Origin: Bacteroidetes bacterium UBA2475
Lineage (GTDB): Bacteria; Bacteroidota; Bacteroidia; B-17B0; Aurantibacillaceae
Length of the DNA stretch: 64,000 bases
Direction of reading: 5' to 3'
NCBI GenBank assembly: GCA_002342065.1
Contig: DDPF01000016.1
Span: forward strand, 248,001 to 312,000
Shown: positions 26,725 to 35,239 of the stretch, piece by piece
Layout: the number at the start of each line of letters is the position of its first letter
How positions within the stretch are numbered: position 1 is the first letter of the stretch
Made by a program: the position numbers and the translations under genes
Notes under the pieces: model-generated
What the model was told of the DNA's origin: nothing
Seen by the model: the letters and a program-made list of their open reading frames with translations, nothing else
Database searches by the model: none

Positions 26725-26798
26725 TTTAAAAATTTATAAGATTTACTGTTTTCTTTTTTAGCATAAAAAGAGGTTTTAAAAATTTATAAAATTTACTG
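26725..26798. repeat. Direct repeat pair upstream of the AraC-type gene
   Basis: TTTAAAAATTTATAAGATTT followed by ACTG (26725-26748) is repeated with one change at 26775-26798. The spacing is 50 bases, close to five helical turns, so both copies face the same side of the DNA. They lie in the 195 bases between two minus-strand genes. Confidence 0.7.
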
Positions 26799-26863
26799 AT
26801 TTTGAGAGACAAAACAGATCAGTTACTGTAAGAGCAAAAGTTCAATTGATCAAAAATATTTTT

Positions 26864-27295
26864 CTACATTGTTGTGAGAAAGGTTGTCAAATGATTCTCA
26901 ATACTTGTTGTATCTGCACTTAAGTAATAATTTCTTAAAATGTTTCTGCTGTAAATTAAAACATATTTAATTTTAAAATTCTTAACGCTGGCACTTACGT
27001 TTTTAGCACTCGTAAATTCTACTGTACTTTTAATTTCTTTTCCCTTAACTTTTCCATAAATATAAATGCAACATTTTCCGGAATTAAAATCACAAATAAA
27101 TATTTTTAAGCGTCCTTCATCAACAATCATATTATTGTACCTGAGTTCCAATTTTCCATTATTGTCTGCAACAAGTTCATCTGTTTTTGCAATAATAGTT
27201 TCTTTAATTTCAGGAGGAGATAATATAAGGTCTAATTCATAATCAACAAAGTTGAGTAGCTTTCCGTTTTTTTGAGGTAATTCAAGAGTTCCCAT
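26864..27295 (-). CDS. Hypothetical protein
   Basis: A 143-residue soluble protein with no signal peptide or membrane segment. It looks like mixed alpha/beta, with a strand-rich middle (GKLELRYNNMIVDEGRLKIFICDFNSGKCCIYIYGKV in parts). I do not recognise a family. It lies alone between the AraC-type gene (same strand, 195 bases away) and the divergent GIN-domain gene. Confidence 0.6.
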   Translation of the reverse strand: MGTLELPQKNGKLLNFVDYELDLILSPPEIKETIIAKTDELVADNNGKLELRYNNMIVDEGRLKIFICDFNSGKCCIYIYGKVKGKEIKSTVEFTSAKNVSASVKNFKIKYVLIYSRNILRNYYLSADTTSIENHLTTFLTTM

Positions 27296-27595
27296 TTATT
27301 TATTTTTAGAGCTATTAAAAACCTTGCAATTTATATTCCATGTCTTTTTTATATGAGTTTCAAGCTTTTTTATCAAGTAATTCTATAAAAATGGGTACTA
27401 GAAGACCCTTTTTGTGGAATTTTAGGGACATTTTGTAAGATTTACTTATTAATTTATAGAATTAAGTGTTTTTAGGCTATTGCAATAAATTATTTTTTTA
27501 ATAGCTGTAACTTTTTCGAAGTCCCCTGCGTCTTACTCTCAAATAACAACAAAAGCGCTTTTTAAACTAAAATATAACAACATTAAAATATACTT
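27296..27595. other. 300-base intergenic region with the GIN-gene promoter
   Basis: The only signal I can support is the putative ECF promoter at 27507-27536, 60 bases before the GIN-domain gene. The rest is AT-rich with no convincing reading frame, repeat or terminator. Confidence 0.6.
27507..27536 (+). promoter_or_regulatory. Putative ECF-sigma promoter of the GIN-domain gene
   Basis: GTAACTTT at 27507-27514 and CGTCTTAC at 27529-27536, with 17 bases between GTAAC and CGTC. Both boxes are identical to those at 22092-22120, and ACT.T.AAATAA-like sequence continues to match after the -10 box at both sites. The ATG of the GIN-domain gene is 60 bases further on. Confidence 0.65.
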
Positions 27596-29050
27596 ATGAA
27601 AACTAAAATTTTATCCATCCTCCTTGTTACCTCGGTAATAACCATTAAAGCCCAGCAGGTTCAAACCAGACAGGTATCGCCTTTTAATAAAATAGAGGCA
27701 TACGGTTCGGTTAATGTAATTTACAGCAGCTCTGATAGTCTTGAAGTAAAAGTAAACGCTGACGCCAAAGAAATTGATAACGTAGAAACCAAAGTTGATA
27801 ACGCTACACTTTTTATCCATAACAAGGGTCGTTTTACAAACCCTGTTACTGTGTACATAAAGAATAATAAGTTAACAGACTTACAATGCAGTGGAGCTAC
27901 AAGTTTTAAAACAACCAATACTATTAAAGGCGATTCTATCAGCTTTAGCGTTTCAGGGTCTGCAGATGTAAAAGCAACTACAGAAATGCGCTCTATCCAT
28001 GCAATTCAAAGCGGGGCCAGCGACCTTAAATTATATGGTACTGCAACTAATTTATTTGCAGAACTTTCAGGCGCTTCTACTTTAAAAGGTTACGAACTAT
28101 CTACTAATAATGCGAACGTAGTAACCACAGGCGCTTCTACTGCAAAAGTATATGTGAGCGAAAAATTAATGGCCAATGCCAGTGGTGCAAGTAACATAAA
28201 AATTAGAGGTGATGTAAAGGATATAAGTGCCGAGGCAACACCAGCCGCCAGTATCACAAAAACATTTGACCAGGCTAAGAGCAGCAAAAAAGGAAATAAT
28301 GATACTACAGTTTATAACTGGAAAGGAAGAAAATTTATCATTATTGGTGCCGATAGGGATTTCGACCTGAGAGATACTATTAAAATTAATCGCGGTTATC
28401 TTAATGAAGATTTTAACCACTGGGCTGGTTTTTCAATGGGTGTTAACGGTTATGTAGGTTCTAACGGCAGCATGACCTTACCAAGATCTATTAACTACAT
28501 GGACCTTGATTATAGCCGCAGTTTTAACTTCCAGTTTAACTTTGTTGAACGCCACCTTAACCTTGTAAAGAACAATTTAAAACTGGTAACTGGTTTTGGT
28601 TTTGATTATCATTCGTATGCCTTTAACCGCAATACTATTTTAAATCCAAACTCTGATAGTTTAGGAGACTTTGGTACAGTAGACAGCTCAAACATTTATA
28701 GTTACAATAAAAATAAGTTCAGGTCTACTTACATACAAGTGCCTTTATTGCTTGAATTTAATACCAGTAATAACCCACGTAAATCGTTTCACATGGCTTT
28801 TGGTGTAGTAGGGCAATATTTGATCTCTTCACGCACCAAACAAGAGCTTGGCCAAAACGATTTTGAATTCACAAAACAAAGAAGAGACAGTTATAATTTA
28901 AGCCCTTTTTCTGCTAAAGCACTTGTGAATATAGGTTACAGAGAGTTTACAGTGTTTGGCGAGTATAGCTTAACCAGTATGTTTCAATCGGGCAAAGGCC
29001 CTGAGTTACATCCTTTTACCATTGGCGTAAGATTAATAGCTTTTGATTAA
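27596..29050 (+). CDS. GIN-domain (DUF2807) protein fused to outer-membrane beta-barrel
   Basis: A 484-residue protein. The signal peptide ends near residue 19 (TIKAQ). Residues about 25-220 are a head-GIN/DUF2807 domain, a right-handed beta-helix-like fold with alternating short strands (VEVKVNADAK, LTDLQCSGATS, ISFSVSGSADV, LFAELSGASTL). After a linker, residues about 275-484 form a predicted outer-membrane barrel (alternating aromatic strands and a terminal HPFTIGVRLIAF). It carries a putative ECF promoter that matches the one in front of the sigma gene, so it is probably part of the sigma factor's cell-envelope response. A terminator follows at 29069. Confidence 0.85.
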   Translation: MKTKILSILLVTSVITIKAQQVQTRQVSPFNKIEAYGSVNVIYSSSDSLEVKVNADAKEIDNVETKVDNATLFIHNKGRFTNPVTVYIKNNKLTDLQCSGATSFKTTNTIKGDSISFSVSGSADVKATTEMRSIHAIQSGASDLKLYGTATNLFAELSGASTLKGYELSTNNANVVTTGASTAKVYVSEKLMANASGASNIKIRGDVKDISAEATPAASITKTFDQAKSSKKGNNDTTVYNWKGRKFIIIGADRDFDLRDTIKINRGYLNEDFNHWAGFSMGVNGYVGSNGSMTLPRSINYMDLDYSRSFNFQFNFVERHLNLVKNNLKLVTGFGFDYHSYAFNRNTILNPNSDSLGDFGTVDSSNIYSYNKNKFRSTYIQVPLLLEFNTSNNPRKSFHMAFGVVGQYLISSRTKQELGQNDFEFTKQRRDSYNLSPFSAKALVNIGYREFTVFGEYSLTSMFQSGKGPELHPFTIGVRLIAFD

Positions 29051-29068
29051 AAGATTGAATATAAAAGT

Positions 29069-29100
29069 AAAAGCCTGTTTAGAAATAAACAGGCTTTTTT
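29069..29100 (+). terminator. Rho-independent terminator after the GIN-domain gene
   Basis: A stem AAAAGCCTGTTTA / TAAACAGGCTTTT with a GAAA tetraloop and a T-run. Confidence 0.92.
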
Positions 29101-29178
29101 GCTACAAAACGGCTGTAGAAACCGTTTGTATTTTCATCTAACATTCTTAACAATTTCTTTATCTTTGGCAAAGTTCTT

Positions 29179-30030
29179 ATGGAAGACAAAAAATTTATAG
29201 ATGTAGAGAAGATCCTTAAGGAAAAAGCCTATAAATTGTACAGATGGTTACCCCGTTTTGCTATTAAATGGCTTAAGAAAAAACTTCACGAAGATGATAT
29301 AAACTCCGCCATGGCGCACCTTGGCGATGCCCAGGGACTTGATTTTAATGCCAAAGGATTAAAAAGAGTAGGTGCAGAGGTAGAATCAGTAAATGCACAC
29401 CTTGTGCCAAAGACAGGTAAAGTTACTATTGCCTCTAATCATCCGCTTGGCGGTTTGGATGGCATGGCCCTTATTAAAGCCGTTGGTGAGGTAAGGCCCG
29501 ATGTACGTTTTTTTGTGAACGACGTTTTAAAGAACCTTAAAAATTACGGTGAGGTATTTGTGGCTGTTAATAAACTCGGTTCGTCCTCAGCAGGTTCTTT
29601 AAGGGTGATGGAAGAAGTGTTTAGGTCTGATGCTGCTGTTTTAATATTTCCTGCAGGTTTGGTGTCGCGTAAAATAGACGGGAAGGTACGTGATCTTAAA
29701 TGGCGCAAGAGTTTTATTACCCAGGCAATAGACCATAAACGAATGGTGCAGCCGGTTTTTATTGAAGGCGAGAACTCTAAATTCTTTTACAACTTTGCAA
29801 TGTGGCGTAAACGCCTTGGTATTAAAGCAAATATTGAAATGCTATTTTTGCCGGACGAAATGTTTATGGCCAATAAAAAAACCATTAAAATACATTTTAG
29901 TAAACCCTTTGATGCCAAGATCCTTGATAGCAGTAAAACTCATAGGGAGTGGTCGGACCTGGTATACAAATTTATTTACTCGCCCGAGTTTATGAAAGGG
30001 GTTACTTTTGAGGAATATATTAAGCTGTAA
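29179..30030 (+). CDS. Glycerolipid-type acyltransferase (PlsC-like)
   Basis: A 283-residue protein of the PlsC acyltransferase superfamily. The catalytic motif is NHPLGGLDG (residues about 93-101, His and Asp of NHx4D, here NHPLGGLD). The later acceptor motif is FPAGLVSRK (about 158-166). It probably transfers an acyl chain from acyl-ACP to a lysolipid or to an ornithine/hemolysin-type lipid at the inner face of the membrane. No membrane segment is obvious, which is common in this subgroup. A -7 box TATCTTTG (29160-29167) stands 11 bases before the ATG. Confidence 0.88.
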   Translation: MEDKKFIDVEKILKEKAYKLYRWLPRFAIKWLKKKLHEDDINSAMAHLGDAQGLDFNAKGLKRVGAEVESVNAHLVPKTGKVTIASNHPLGGLDGMALIKAVGEVRPDVRFFVNDVLKNLKNYGEVFVAVNKLGSSSAGSLRVMEEVFRSDAAVLIFPAGLVSRKIDGKVRDLKWRKSFITQAIDHKRMVQPVFIEGENSKFFYNFAMWRKRLGIKANIEMLFLPDEMFMANKKTIKIHFSKPFDAKILDSSKTHREWSDLVYKFIYSPEFMKGVTFEEYIKL

Positions 30031-30125
30031 TAGGCTATATCACACAAAATTTTCGACTTTATAGCCATATAGGCTCATTTTCTTGTAAAAGGGCTTCTAT
30101 TTTAGCTTAAATTTGTAATACCCAC

Positions 30126-30425
30126 ATGAAAGACATTTTTTTAGTACATATTATTTTGCCCGAAGTTTTTACGCCAAAATTTTGGGATCTTGTTCCAAAA
30201 CAAACAAAAAGAATTAATGATCTTTTAGAGAGCCGTGTTATCTTAAATTATTCTTTAGACATGGAACGCAAAAATGTTTGGGTGTTTATGGAAGCTAAAG
30301 ACGAAAAAGCGGTAATGGATATTTTAAGCACTTTCCCAATAATTAAAGACGTTACAGTTAAAATTCACGAACTGGCATTTTACGATGCCGCACCTATTGG
30401 CCTTCCCGAGCTAATAATGAACTAA
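30126..30425 (+). CDS. Muconolactone-isomerase-like small protein
   Basis: A 99-residue protein with a ferredoxin-like dimeric alpha/beta barrel pattern: strands KDIFLVHIIL, VILNYSLDMERKNVWVFMEA and VTVKIHELAFYD. It resembles the muconolactone delta-isomerase/YCII-like group. No aromatic degradation genes are nearby, so the enzymatic activity is doubtful. It is common as a hypothetical in the phylum. Confidence 0.7.
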   Translation: MKDIFLVHIILPEVFTPKFWDLVPKQTKRINDLLESRVILNYSLDMERKNVWVFMEAKDEKAVMDILSTFPIIKDVTVKIHELAFYDAAPIGLPELIMN

Positions 30426-30500
30426 CAACTAGTTCTTTAATCGTTAATCATTTATCTTTTATCGGTTTTAAAAGTTTTTCAATAAAACGTATATTTGAAC

Positions 30501-31199
30501 ATGGCAACAAAAGAGCAGGTTAAAGAGTATTATGACACTTTTAAAGAACATCAGAAACAACTTGGCATAAACATTCGTCACCGTACCATTTTTAAGAATT
30601 TAAAGAATGCTGGGCTAAAACCCAATTCTAATGTATTAGAAATTGGCTGTGGTATTGGTACTGTAAGTAACCTGATCTTAAAATATATTACCGAAGGCAG
30701 TTTTGTTGGTTTGGATATTAGTCCCGAGAGCATAAACATGGCAAAAACATTTAATGCTTTTCATAAAAAGGCAGAGTTTTTGGTGAACGACATGAGTAAT
30801 TTTACTCATAAAACTAAATTTGATTTTATAGTATTTCCGGATGTTTTAGAGCATATTCCGGTTGAACAACATGCTAACATTTTTGAAACCGTTTCTAAAT
30901 TAAGTAGTGATAAGGCTGTTATTTTAATAAATATTCCAGAGCCCAACTACTTGAATTGGGTGCGCGCGAACGATCCGAAGAAATTACAGATCATCGATCA
31001 GTCGTTGTCTATGCAAGACCTTTTAAATAATTCTTATCCATTTGGATTTAAATTATATTCAATGAATCCTTATTCCTTACATTACGATGTAAATGATTAT
31101 TTAAGCATTGTTCTAAAAAAAGACCCAAGTGTAAAAACAGTTAATTTAAAAGGTAAGTTAACACGTGCCATAGAGAATACAAAAAGCAAACTGGCTTAA
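30501..31199 (+). CDS. SAM-dependent class I methyltransferase
   Basis: A 232-residue protein. Motif I of class I methyltransferases is VLEIGCGIGTVS (about 46-57), followed by the acidic post-I residue (GLDISPESI) and PDVLEHIP for motif II-III. The acceptor is unknown. Next to glycosyltransferase and flippase genes, a lipid- or sugar-linked acceptor is likely. I use the ATG at 30501. A TTG at 30495 is in frame, but it lies inside the -7 box TATATTTG (30490-30497). The transcript would start at or next to the ATG. Confidence 0.85.
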   Translation: MATKEQVKEYYDTFKEHQKQLGINIRHRTIFKNLKNAGLKPNSNVLEIGCGIGTVSNLILKYITEGSFVGLDISPESINMAKTFNAFHKKAEFLVNDMSNFTHKTKFDFIVFPDVLEHIPVEQHANIFETVSKLSSDKAVILINIPEPNYLNWVRANDPKKLQIIDQSLSMQDLLNNSYPFGFKLYSMNPYSLHYDVNDYLSIVLKKDPSVKTVNLKGKLTRAIENTKSKLA

Positions 31200-31205
31200 A
31201 TTAAA

Positions 31206-32252
31206 TTGAAGCAAAAACTTTTATATTTTCATGCAGGTCGCTCTTCTTTTGTAATTAAAGATATTGAGATCTTGCAGGAAAAATATCATGTTAAAGAATT
31301 TTTCTTCGATACAACTAATAAATCCAATTACATTTTTCAATTTATAAAACAGAAATTATTTTTGCTGGGTAATATATTTGGCGCCAAATTAATTGTTTGC
31401 CAGTTTGCCGGGCATTATTCTTTTTTGCCAATACTTTTTGCAAAAATGTTCTTTAAAAGATCGGCTATAGTTGCTGGTGGTACGGATTGTGTGGCCTTTC
31501 CTTCCATTAACTATGGTAACTTTAATACTTCCTCAATGAGATTTACAACTTCTTTTTCATTTAAGAATTGCGATCTTATTTTACCTGTGCATCAAATGTT
31601 GGTAGAATATGATTATACCTATCAATCAAACGATCATCCAAAACAAGGTTTTAAGTATTTTATTAAAGACCTTAAAACAAAAGTTGAGGTCATACACAAC
31701 GGTTACGATAGCAAAAAATGGTTTTGCAATTCCGAAAAAGAAAAGAATTCATTTATAACAATTGGAGCAGGGTTAGGCTCACGCTTTGGTTTTAGCTTAA
31801 AAGGTATTGATATGATCTTTGCAATAGCACCAAAATTTCCGGAGGCTACTTTTTATATTGTAGGTGGTTCTTCAATTAAAACTATAGCACCTGCCAATGT
31901 TAAATTATTAGAAAACATGCCTAATAACCAAATTCCACCGTTATTAAGCAAAATGCAATTCTATTTACAATTATCATTATCAGAAGGCTTTCCTAATGCT
32001 TTATCGGAAGGTATGCTATGCGAATGTGTGCCTGTTGTATCTGCAGTTGGCGGAATGCCGGATATAGTAAACGATTGTGGTTATATTTTGAAACATAAAG
32101 ACGAGAATGAGCTTCAGACCTTAATAAACGAAGCTTTGAACAATAGTGATGTTAGTACTTTAGGTAAAAAGGCAAGGAAACGTATTGAAGAAAATTATAC
32201 GTTTGAGAAACGGAAGAACCAACTCTTATCCGAATTACAAAAATTAATGTAA
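31206..32252 (+). CDS. Glycosyltransferase family 4
   Basis: A 348-residue GT-B fold enzyme. The donor-binding E(x7)E motif is EGFPNALSEG near residue 268 (Glu and Glu seven apart), with the usual following LVVSxVGGxxD-type loop (VVSAVGGMPDIV). It transfers a nucleotide-activated sugar in the cytoplasm, most likely during synthesis of a surface polysaccharide or glycolipid. The start is a TTG at 31206, 6 bases after the methyltransferase stop. It ends directly against the flippase gene, so all three form a unit. Confidence 0.88.
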   Translation: MKQKLLYFHAGRSSFVIKDIEILQEKYHVKEFFFDTTNKSNYIFQFIKQKLFLLGNIFGAKLIVCQFAGHYSFLPILFAKMFFKRSAIVAGGTDCVAFPSINYGNFNTSSMRFTTSFSFKNCDLILPVHQMLVEYDYTYQSNDHPKQGFKYFIKDLKTKVEVIHNGYDSKKWFCNSEKEKNSFITIGAGLGSRFGFSLKGIDMIFAIAPKFPEATFYIVGGSSIKTIAPANVKLLENMPNNQIPPLLSKMQFYLQLSLSEGFPNALSEGMLCECVPVVSAVGGMPDIVNDCGYILKHKDENELQTLINEALNNSDVSTLGKKARKRIEENYTFEKRKNQLLSELQKLM

Positions 32253-33731
32253 GTGGGCGTAATAAAACGACAGGGAATAAAGAACACCATCATTACCTCT
32301 ATAGGTATAATTATTGGTGTTGTAAATGTTATTTTTATTCAGCCAAAATACCTAAGCGAAGAAGAGCTTGGTTTAACCCGCTTGCTTTACGAATTTTCTT
32401 ATCTGATAGGTCTTGCTGTTCCTCTCGGATTACCAAACATCATTGTAAAGTATTTTCCGTTTTTTAGGGATAAAGAAAAAAAACACAATGGCTTTGCAGG
32501 TTATGTGTTGCTGATATTTTTTATTGGTTTTGCAATTTCAGCTGCGCTGTTGCTCTTATTCAAACCAACTATTACAAGTTTTTATGCTAAAGACGCCTCA
32601 TTATTCGTAAGCTATTTTATTTTCATAATTCCATTTACATTTATTGTTTCAGCCATAACCATTACTACGGCTTATTGCCAGGCCTTGTTCAAATCAACCA
32701 TTCCTTCGTTTTTAAATGATATTTGCTTGAGGTTAGGAACAGTATTAATTACCATTTTATATTTCAATAAGATCATTTCGCTCGATCAGTATGTGTATTG
32801 TTTTATTGGTTTATATGCTTTAGAGCTTTTAATTATAATTGGGTATATATTATTAGTAGATAAGATTTCTTTTAAACCAAACAAAGTGATCTTTCAACAG
32901 CATTCATCAAGGCAAATGCTACGCTTTGGTTTATTGTTATGTCTGGCTTCTTTTGCCTCCATTGCGCTTAGAAAAGTGGACGCTATTTTTTTAGGAACAA
33001 CCGATCTTAAATTAGTAGCCGTTTATACAACTGCTATTTTTATCGCGTCTTTTATTGAAGTGCCACTCGGAGCGCTTGAACGAATTAGTCACACAAAGAT
33101 TGCAGATAATTTCGCGAAAAATAATTTAGTGGAGATAGAAAAAATCTATAAAGATTCGGTTAAATATTTATTGCTAGTTGGCGGTTTTTTATTTATTGGT
33201 ATTAATACCTGTACAAAGTATGTTTATGAGATCGGACAGTTGCCTCAATCCTATCTTAATTGTATTGATGTCGTTTATATTGTTAGCCTTGGCGCTTTAG
33301 TTAATACTTGTACGGGTATCAATTCTGCCATTATGTTCTATTCAAAACATTATGTTTTAGGAACGGTATTATTAGTAATTACATTAATAATTACAATTTT
33401 GTTAAACATTTTTTTAATTCCTTTGTTCGGTATTTATGGCGCTGCTATTGCTTCGGTGGCTGCCTCATTAATTTACAATCTTGTTAAATTTATTTTTATT
33501 TACCGCAAATTTAAATTTCAACCCTACACTTCAAGATCATTTTTAATTTTTCTAATTATTGTTACGTGTACAGTTGTAGGTTATTTCTTTCCTGAAATAA
33601 GTAATAATTCCTTCGTGAATTTATTTGTAAAAGGATCTGTTGTTGCCACAATTTATATTGCTGCAACCTACTATTTAAAGTTAGCTCCAGAGATATTTAA
33701 TGCAATAAAATTAAGGGTGTTTAAGAAGTAA
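32253..33731 (+). CDS. Polysaccharide (Wzx-like) flippase
   Basis: A 492-residue integral membrane protein with 12 to 14 membrane segments and the MATE/Wzx pattern of helices. A conserved N-terminal stretch reads FIQPKYLSEEELGLTRLLYEFSYL. It is predicted to flip lipid-linked oligosaccharides to the periplasmic side. The start is a GTG at 32253, immediately after the stop of the glycosyltransferase gene. The converging acidic protein gene begins 4 bases past its stop. Confidence 0.88.
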   Translation: MGVIKRQGIKNTIITSIGIIIGVVNVIFIQPKYLSEEELGLTRLLYEFSYLIGLAVPLGLPNIIVKYFPFFRDKEKKHNGFAGYVLLIFFIGFAISAALLLLFKPTITSFYAKDASLFVSYFIFIIPFTFIVSAITITTAYCQALFKSTIPSFLNDICLRLGTVLITILYFNKIISLDQYVYCFIGLYALELLIIIGYILLVDKISFKPNKVIFQQHSSRQMLRFGLLLCLASFASIALRKVDAIFLGTTDLKLVAVYTTAIFIASFIEVPLGALERISHTKIADNFAKNNLVEIEKIYKDSVKYLLLVGGFLFIGINTCTKYVYEIGQLPQSYLNCIDVVYIVSLGALVNTCTGINSAIMFYSKHYVLGTVLLVITLIITILLNIFLIPLFGIYGAAIASVAASLIYNLVKFIFIYRKFKFQPYTSRSFLIFLIIVTCTVVGYFFPEISNNSFVNLFVKGSVVATIYIAATYYLKLAPEIFNAIKLRVFKK

Positions 33732-33735
33732 TTTT

Positions 33736-34407
33736 TTAGTGATCTTCTTCTTCGTCAAAAGTAAAATCGCCGGTATCTTCCTCTTCAGCATTTTCATCTT
33801 CTACATCGGCATCACCTTCTTCACCTTCAAGACTATTTATATCTGCCTCCTCAACCGCTTCTTCGCCTGTATCAATGGTCTTATAAATTTCTTCGTCTTC
33901 TACTTCAAGATCGTTCAATAAACCGGCCATTGCAAGGTCAGGGCTAAGTTCTTCTTTAGCCATATTTATTTGTTTGTACTGTTTTGGCGCGGTACCAAAA
34001 GTTTTTACACAAACAGGGTAGGTAACTTTAGGACTCTCATCTGCAATTTTTATCATTTCTATCAAAAAGTTCCATTGCACAATGGGGTCGTATACGTATA
34101 CAAAACGTTGATGAGGTTGCTCAATAAATTTAGCGATCTTCACTTCTGCCATTAATTTTTTTGGATCAACATTCTTACGAATTTCTTCTTCATCCAAAGG
34201 CAGATCTTCTTTTTTTAAGGTGATCTCCTGACCTTTGCGCCAGTAATCATCACTCACAAAAAAAGAAGCAGAGTGTTTGTTGTCAAATTTAAAACTGTCC
34301 TGTATTATGTTATGAAATTGCTCAAATGTTTGAACGGTGCGAATATCAATATCTCTATAGATATCTTCGTTCTCTTCTAAACAGACTCTAAAACGATAAA
34401 CAGCCAT
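33736..34407 (-). CDS. pRiA4b ORF-3-like protein with acidic tail
   Basis: A 223-residue protein. The N-terminal 150 residues match the plasmid pRiA4b ORF-3-like (IS1096 TnpR-type passenger) fold (YRFRVCLEENEDIYRDIDIRTVQTFEQFHNIIQDSF in parts, then FVYVYDPIVQWNF). The last 65 residues are strongly acidic (EEEDTGDFTFDEEEDH). The function is unknown. Such proteins are common in Bacteroidota chromosomes. No transposase or repeat accompanies it, so it need not be mobile. It is likely co-transcribed with nothing, as it is flanked by a converging gene and a glycosyltransferase gene behind it on the same strand. Confidence 0.78.
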   Translation of the reverse strand: MAVYRFRVCLEENEDIYRDIDIRTVQTFEQFHNIIQDSFKFDNKHSASFFVSDDYWRKGQEITLKKEDLPLDEEEIRKNVDPKKLMAEVKIAKFIEQPHQRFVYVYDPIVQWNFLIEMIKIADESPKVTYPVCVKTFGTAPKQYKQINMAKEELSPDLAMAGLLNDLEVEDEEIYKTIDTGEEAVEEADINSLEGEEGDADVEDENAEEEDTGDFTFDEEEDH

Positions 34408-34412
34408 TTATT

Positions 34413-35162
34413 TTAATTTTTTGTTTTATAAATTTCTGACTTCATAATACCCAGCTTATTAAAAAAGTGAGTAAATGAAACACCTAATACGCCCATTCCG
34501 TATTTTGAACTCCTTGCAAAATTAATAGAGCTTGCCTCCGGAAAATATTTGGTTGGACAGGTAACTTCTGCTATATCAAAACCTGCGTAAAATATTTGAG
34601 ATATCATTTGATTATCAAAAACAAAATCGTCTGAATTTGCATGATAATTTATCTTTTGAATAACCTCTTTTGAAAAAGCACGGTAACCGGTGTGATACTC
34701 TGAAAGTTTTTGATTTACCAATACATTTTGAGTAAATGTTAACATACGGTTAAATATGTATTTATACATTGGCATTCCACCTTTTAAGGCTCCCTTACCA
34801 AGTATCCTTGAACCAAAAGCCACCGGATAAAGATCATTTGCAATAAGGTAACTTAAGCTATGTATAAGTTTGGGAGTATATTGATAATCGGGGTGAAGCA
34901 TTATTACAATATCTGCGCCTAAGCTCATCGCTTTATCATAACATGTTTTTTGATTTCCACCATAACCTTTGTTTTTTTCGTGGGTAATAACGTGCTTAAT
35001 GCCTATGCTCCTTGCCACTTCAGCTGTATTGTCCTTGCTGCAATCGTCCACTAAAACTACGTCGTCTACAATATCAAAAGGTATCTCGTCGTACGTTTTT
35101 TTTAATGTTAGTGCCGCATTATATGCTGGTAAAACGGCTATTATTTTTTTTCCATTAATCAT
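34413..35162 (-). CDS. Glycosyltransferase family 2 (dolichol-phosphate-mannose-synthase-like)
   Basis: A GT-A fold enzyme of about 249 residues. I use the ATG at 35162 (MINGKKIIAVLPAYNAALTL) and not the in-frame TTG 18 bases upstream. The nucleotide-sugar site has LPAYNA and VDDCSKDNT (DD of DxD-like region), then HPDYQYTP. A single hydrophobic stretch near residue 150 is weak, so it is mostly soluble. It probably moves a sugar onto a polyprenyl phosphate or lipid. A -7 box TATTTTTG on the minus strand lies 6 bases upstream of the ATG (35169-35176). Confidence 0.88.
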   Translation of the reverse strand: MINGKKIIAVLPAYNAALTLKKTYDEIPFDIVDDVVLVDDCSKDNTAEVARSIGIKHVITHEKNKGYGGNQKTCYDKAMSLGADIVIMLHPDYQYTPKLIHSLSYLIANDLYPVAFGSRILGKGALKGGMPMYKYIFNRMLTFTQNVLVNQKLSEYHTGYRAFSKEVIQKINYHANSDDFVFDNQMISQIFYAGFDIAEVTCPTKYFPEASSINFARSSKYGMGVLGVSFTHFFNKLGIMKSEIYKTKN

Positions 35163-35239
35163 AAGCAGCAAAAATAACAAAGTTTAGTTAATTTATCACC
35201 TTAAAAATAACTAAATTAATGTAATTTTAAGCAATTATT

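Noticed and set aside
30031..30125. Possible terminator after the acyltransferase gene
   Set aside because: Short GGCTATA / TATAGCC arms are present but far apart and without a T-run.
33736..34407. Evidence of an insertion sequence or transposon
   Set aside because: The fold is known from IS passenger genes, but there is no transposase and no flanking inverted repeat here.
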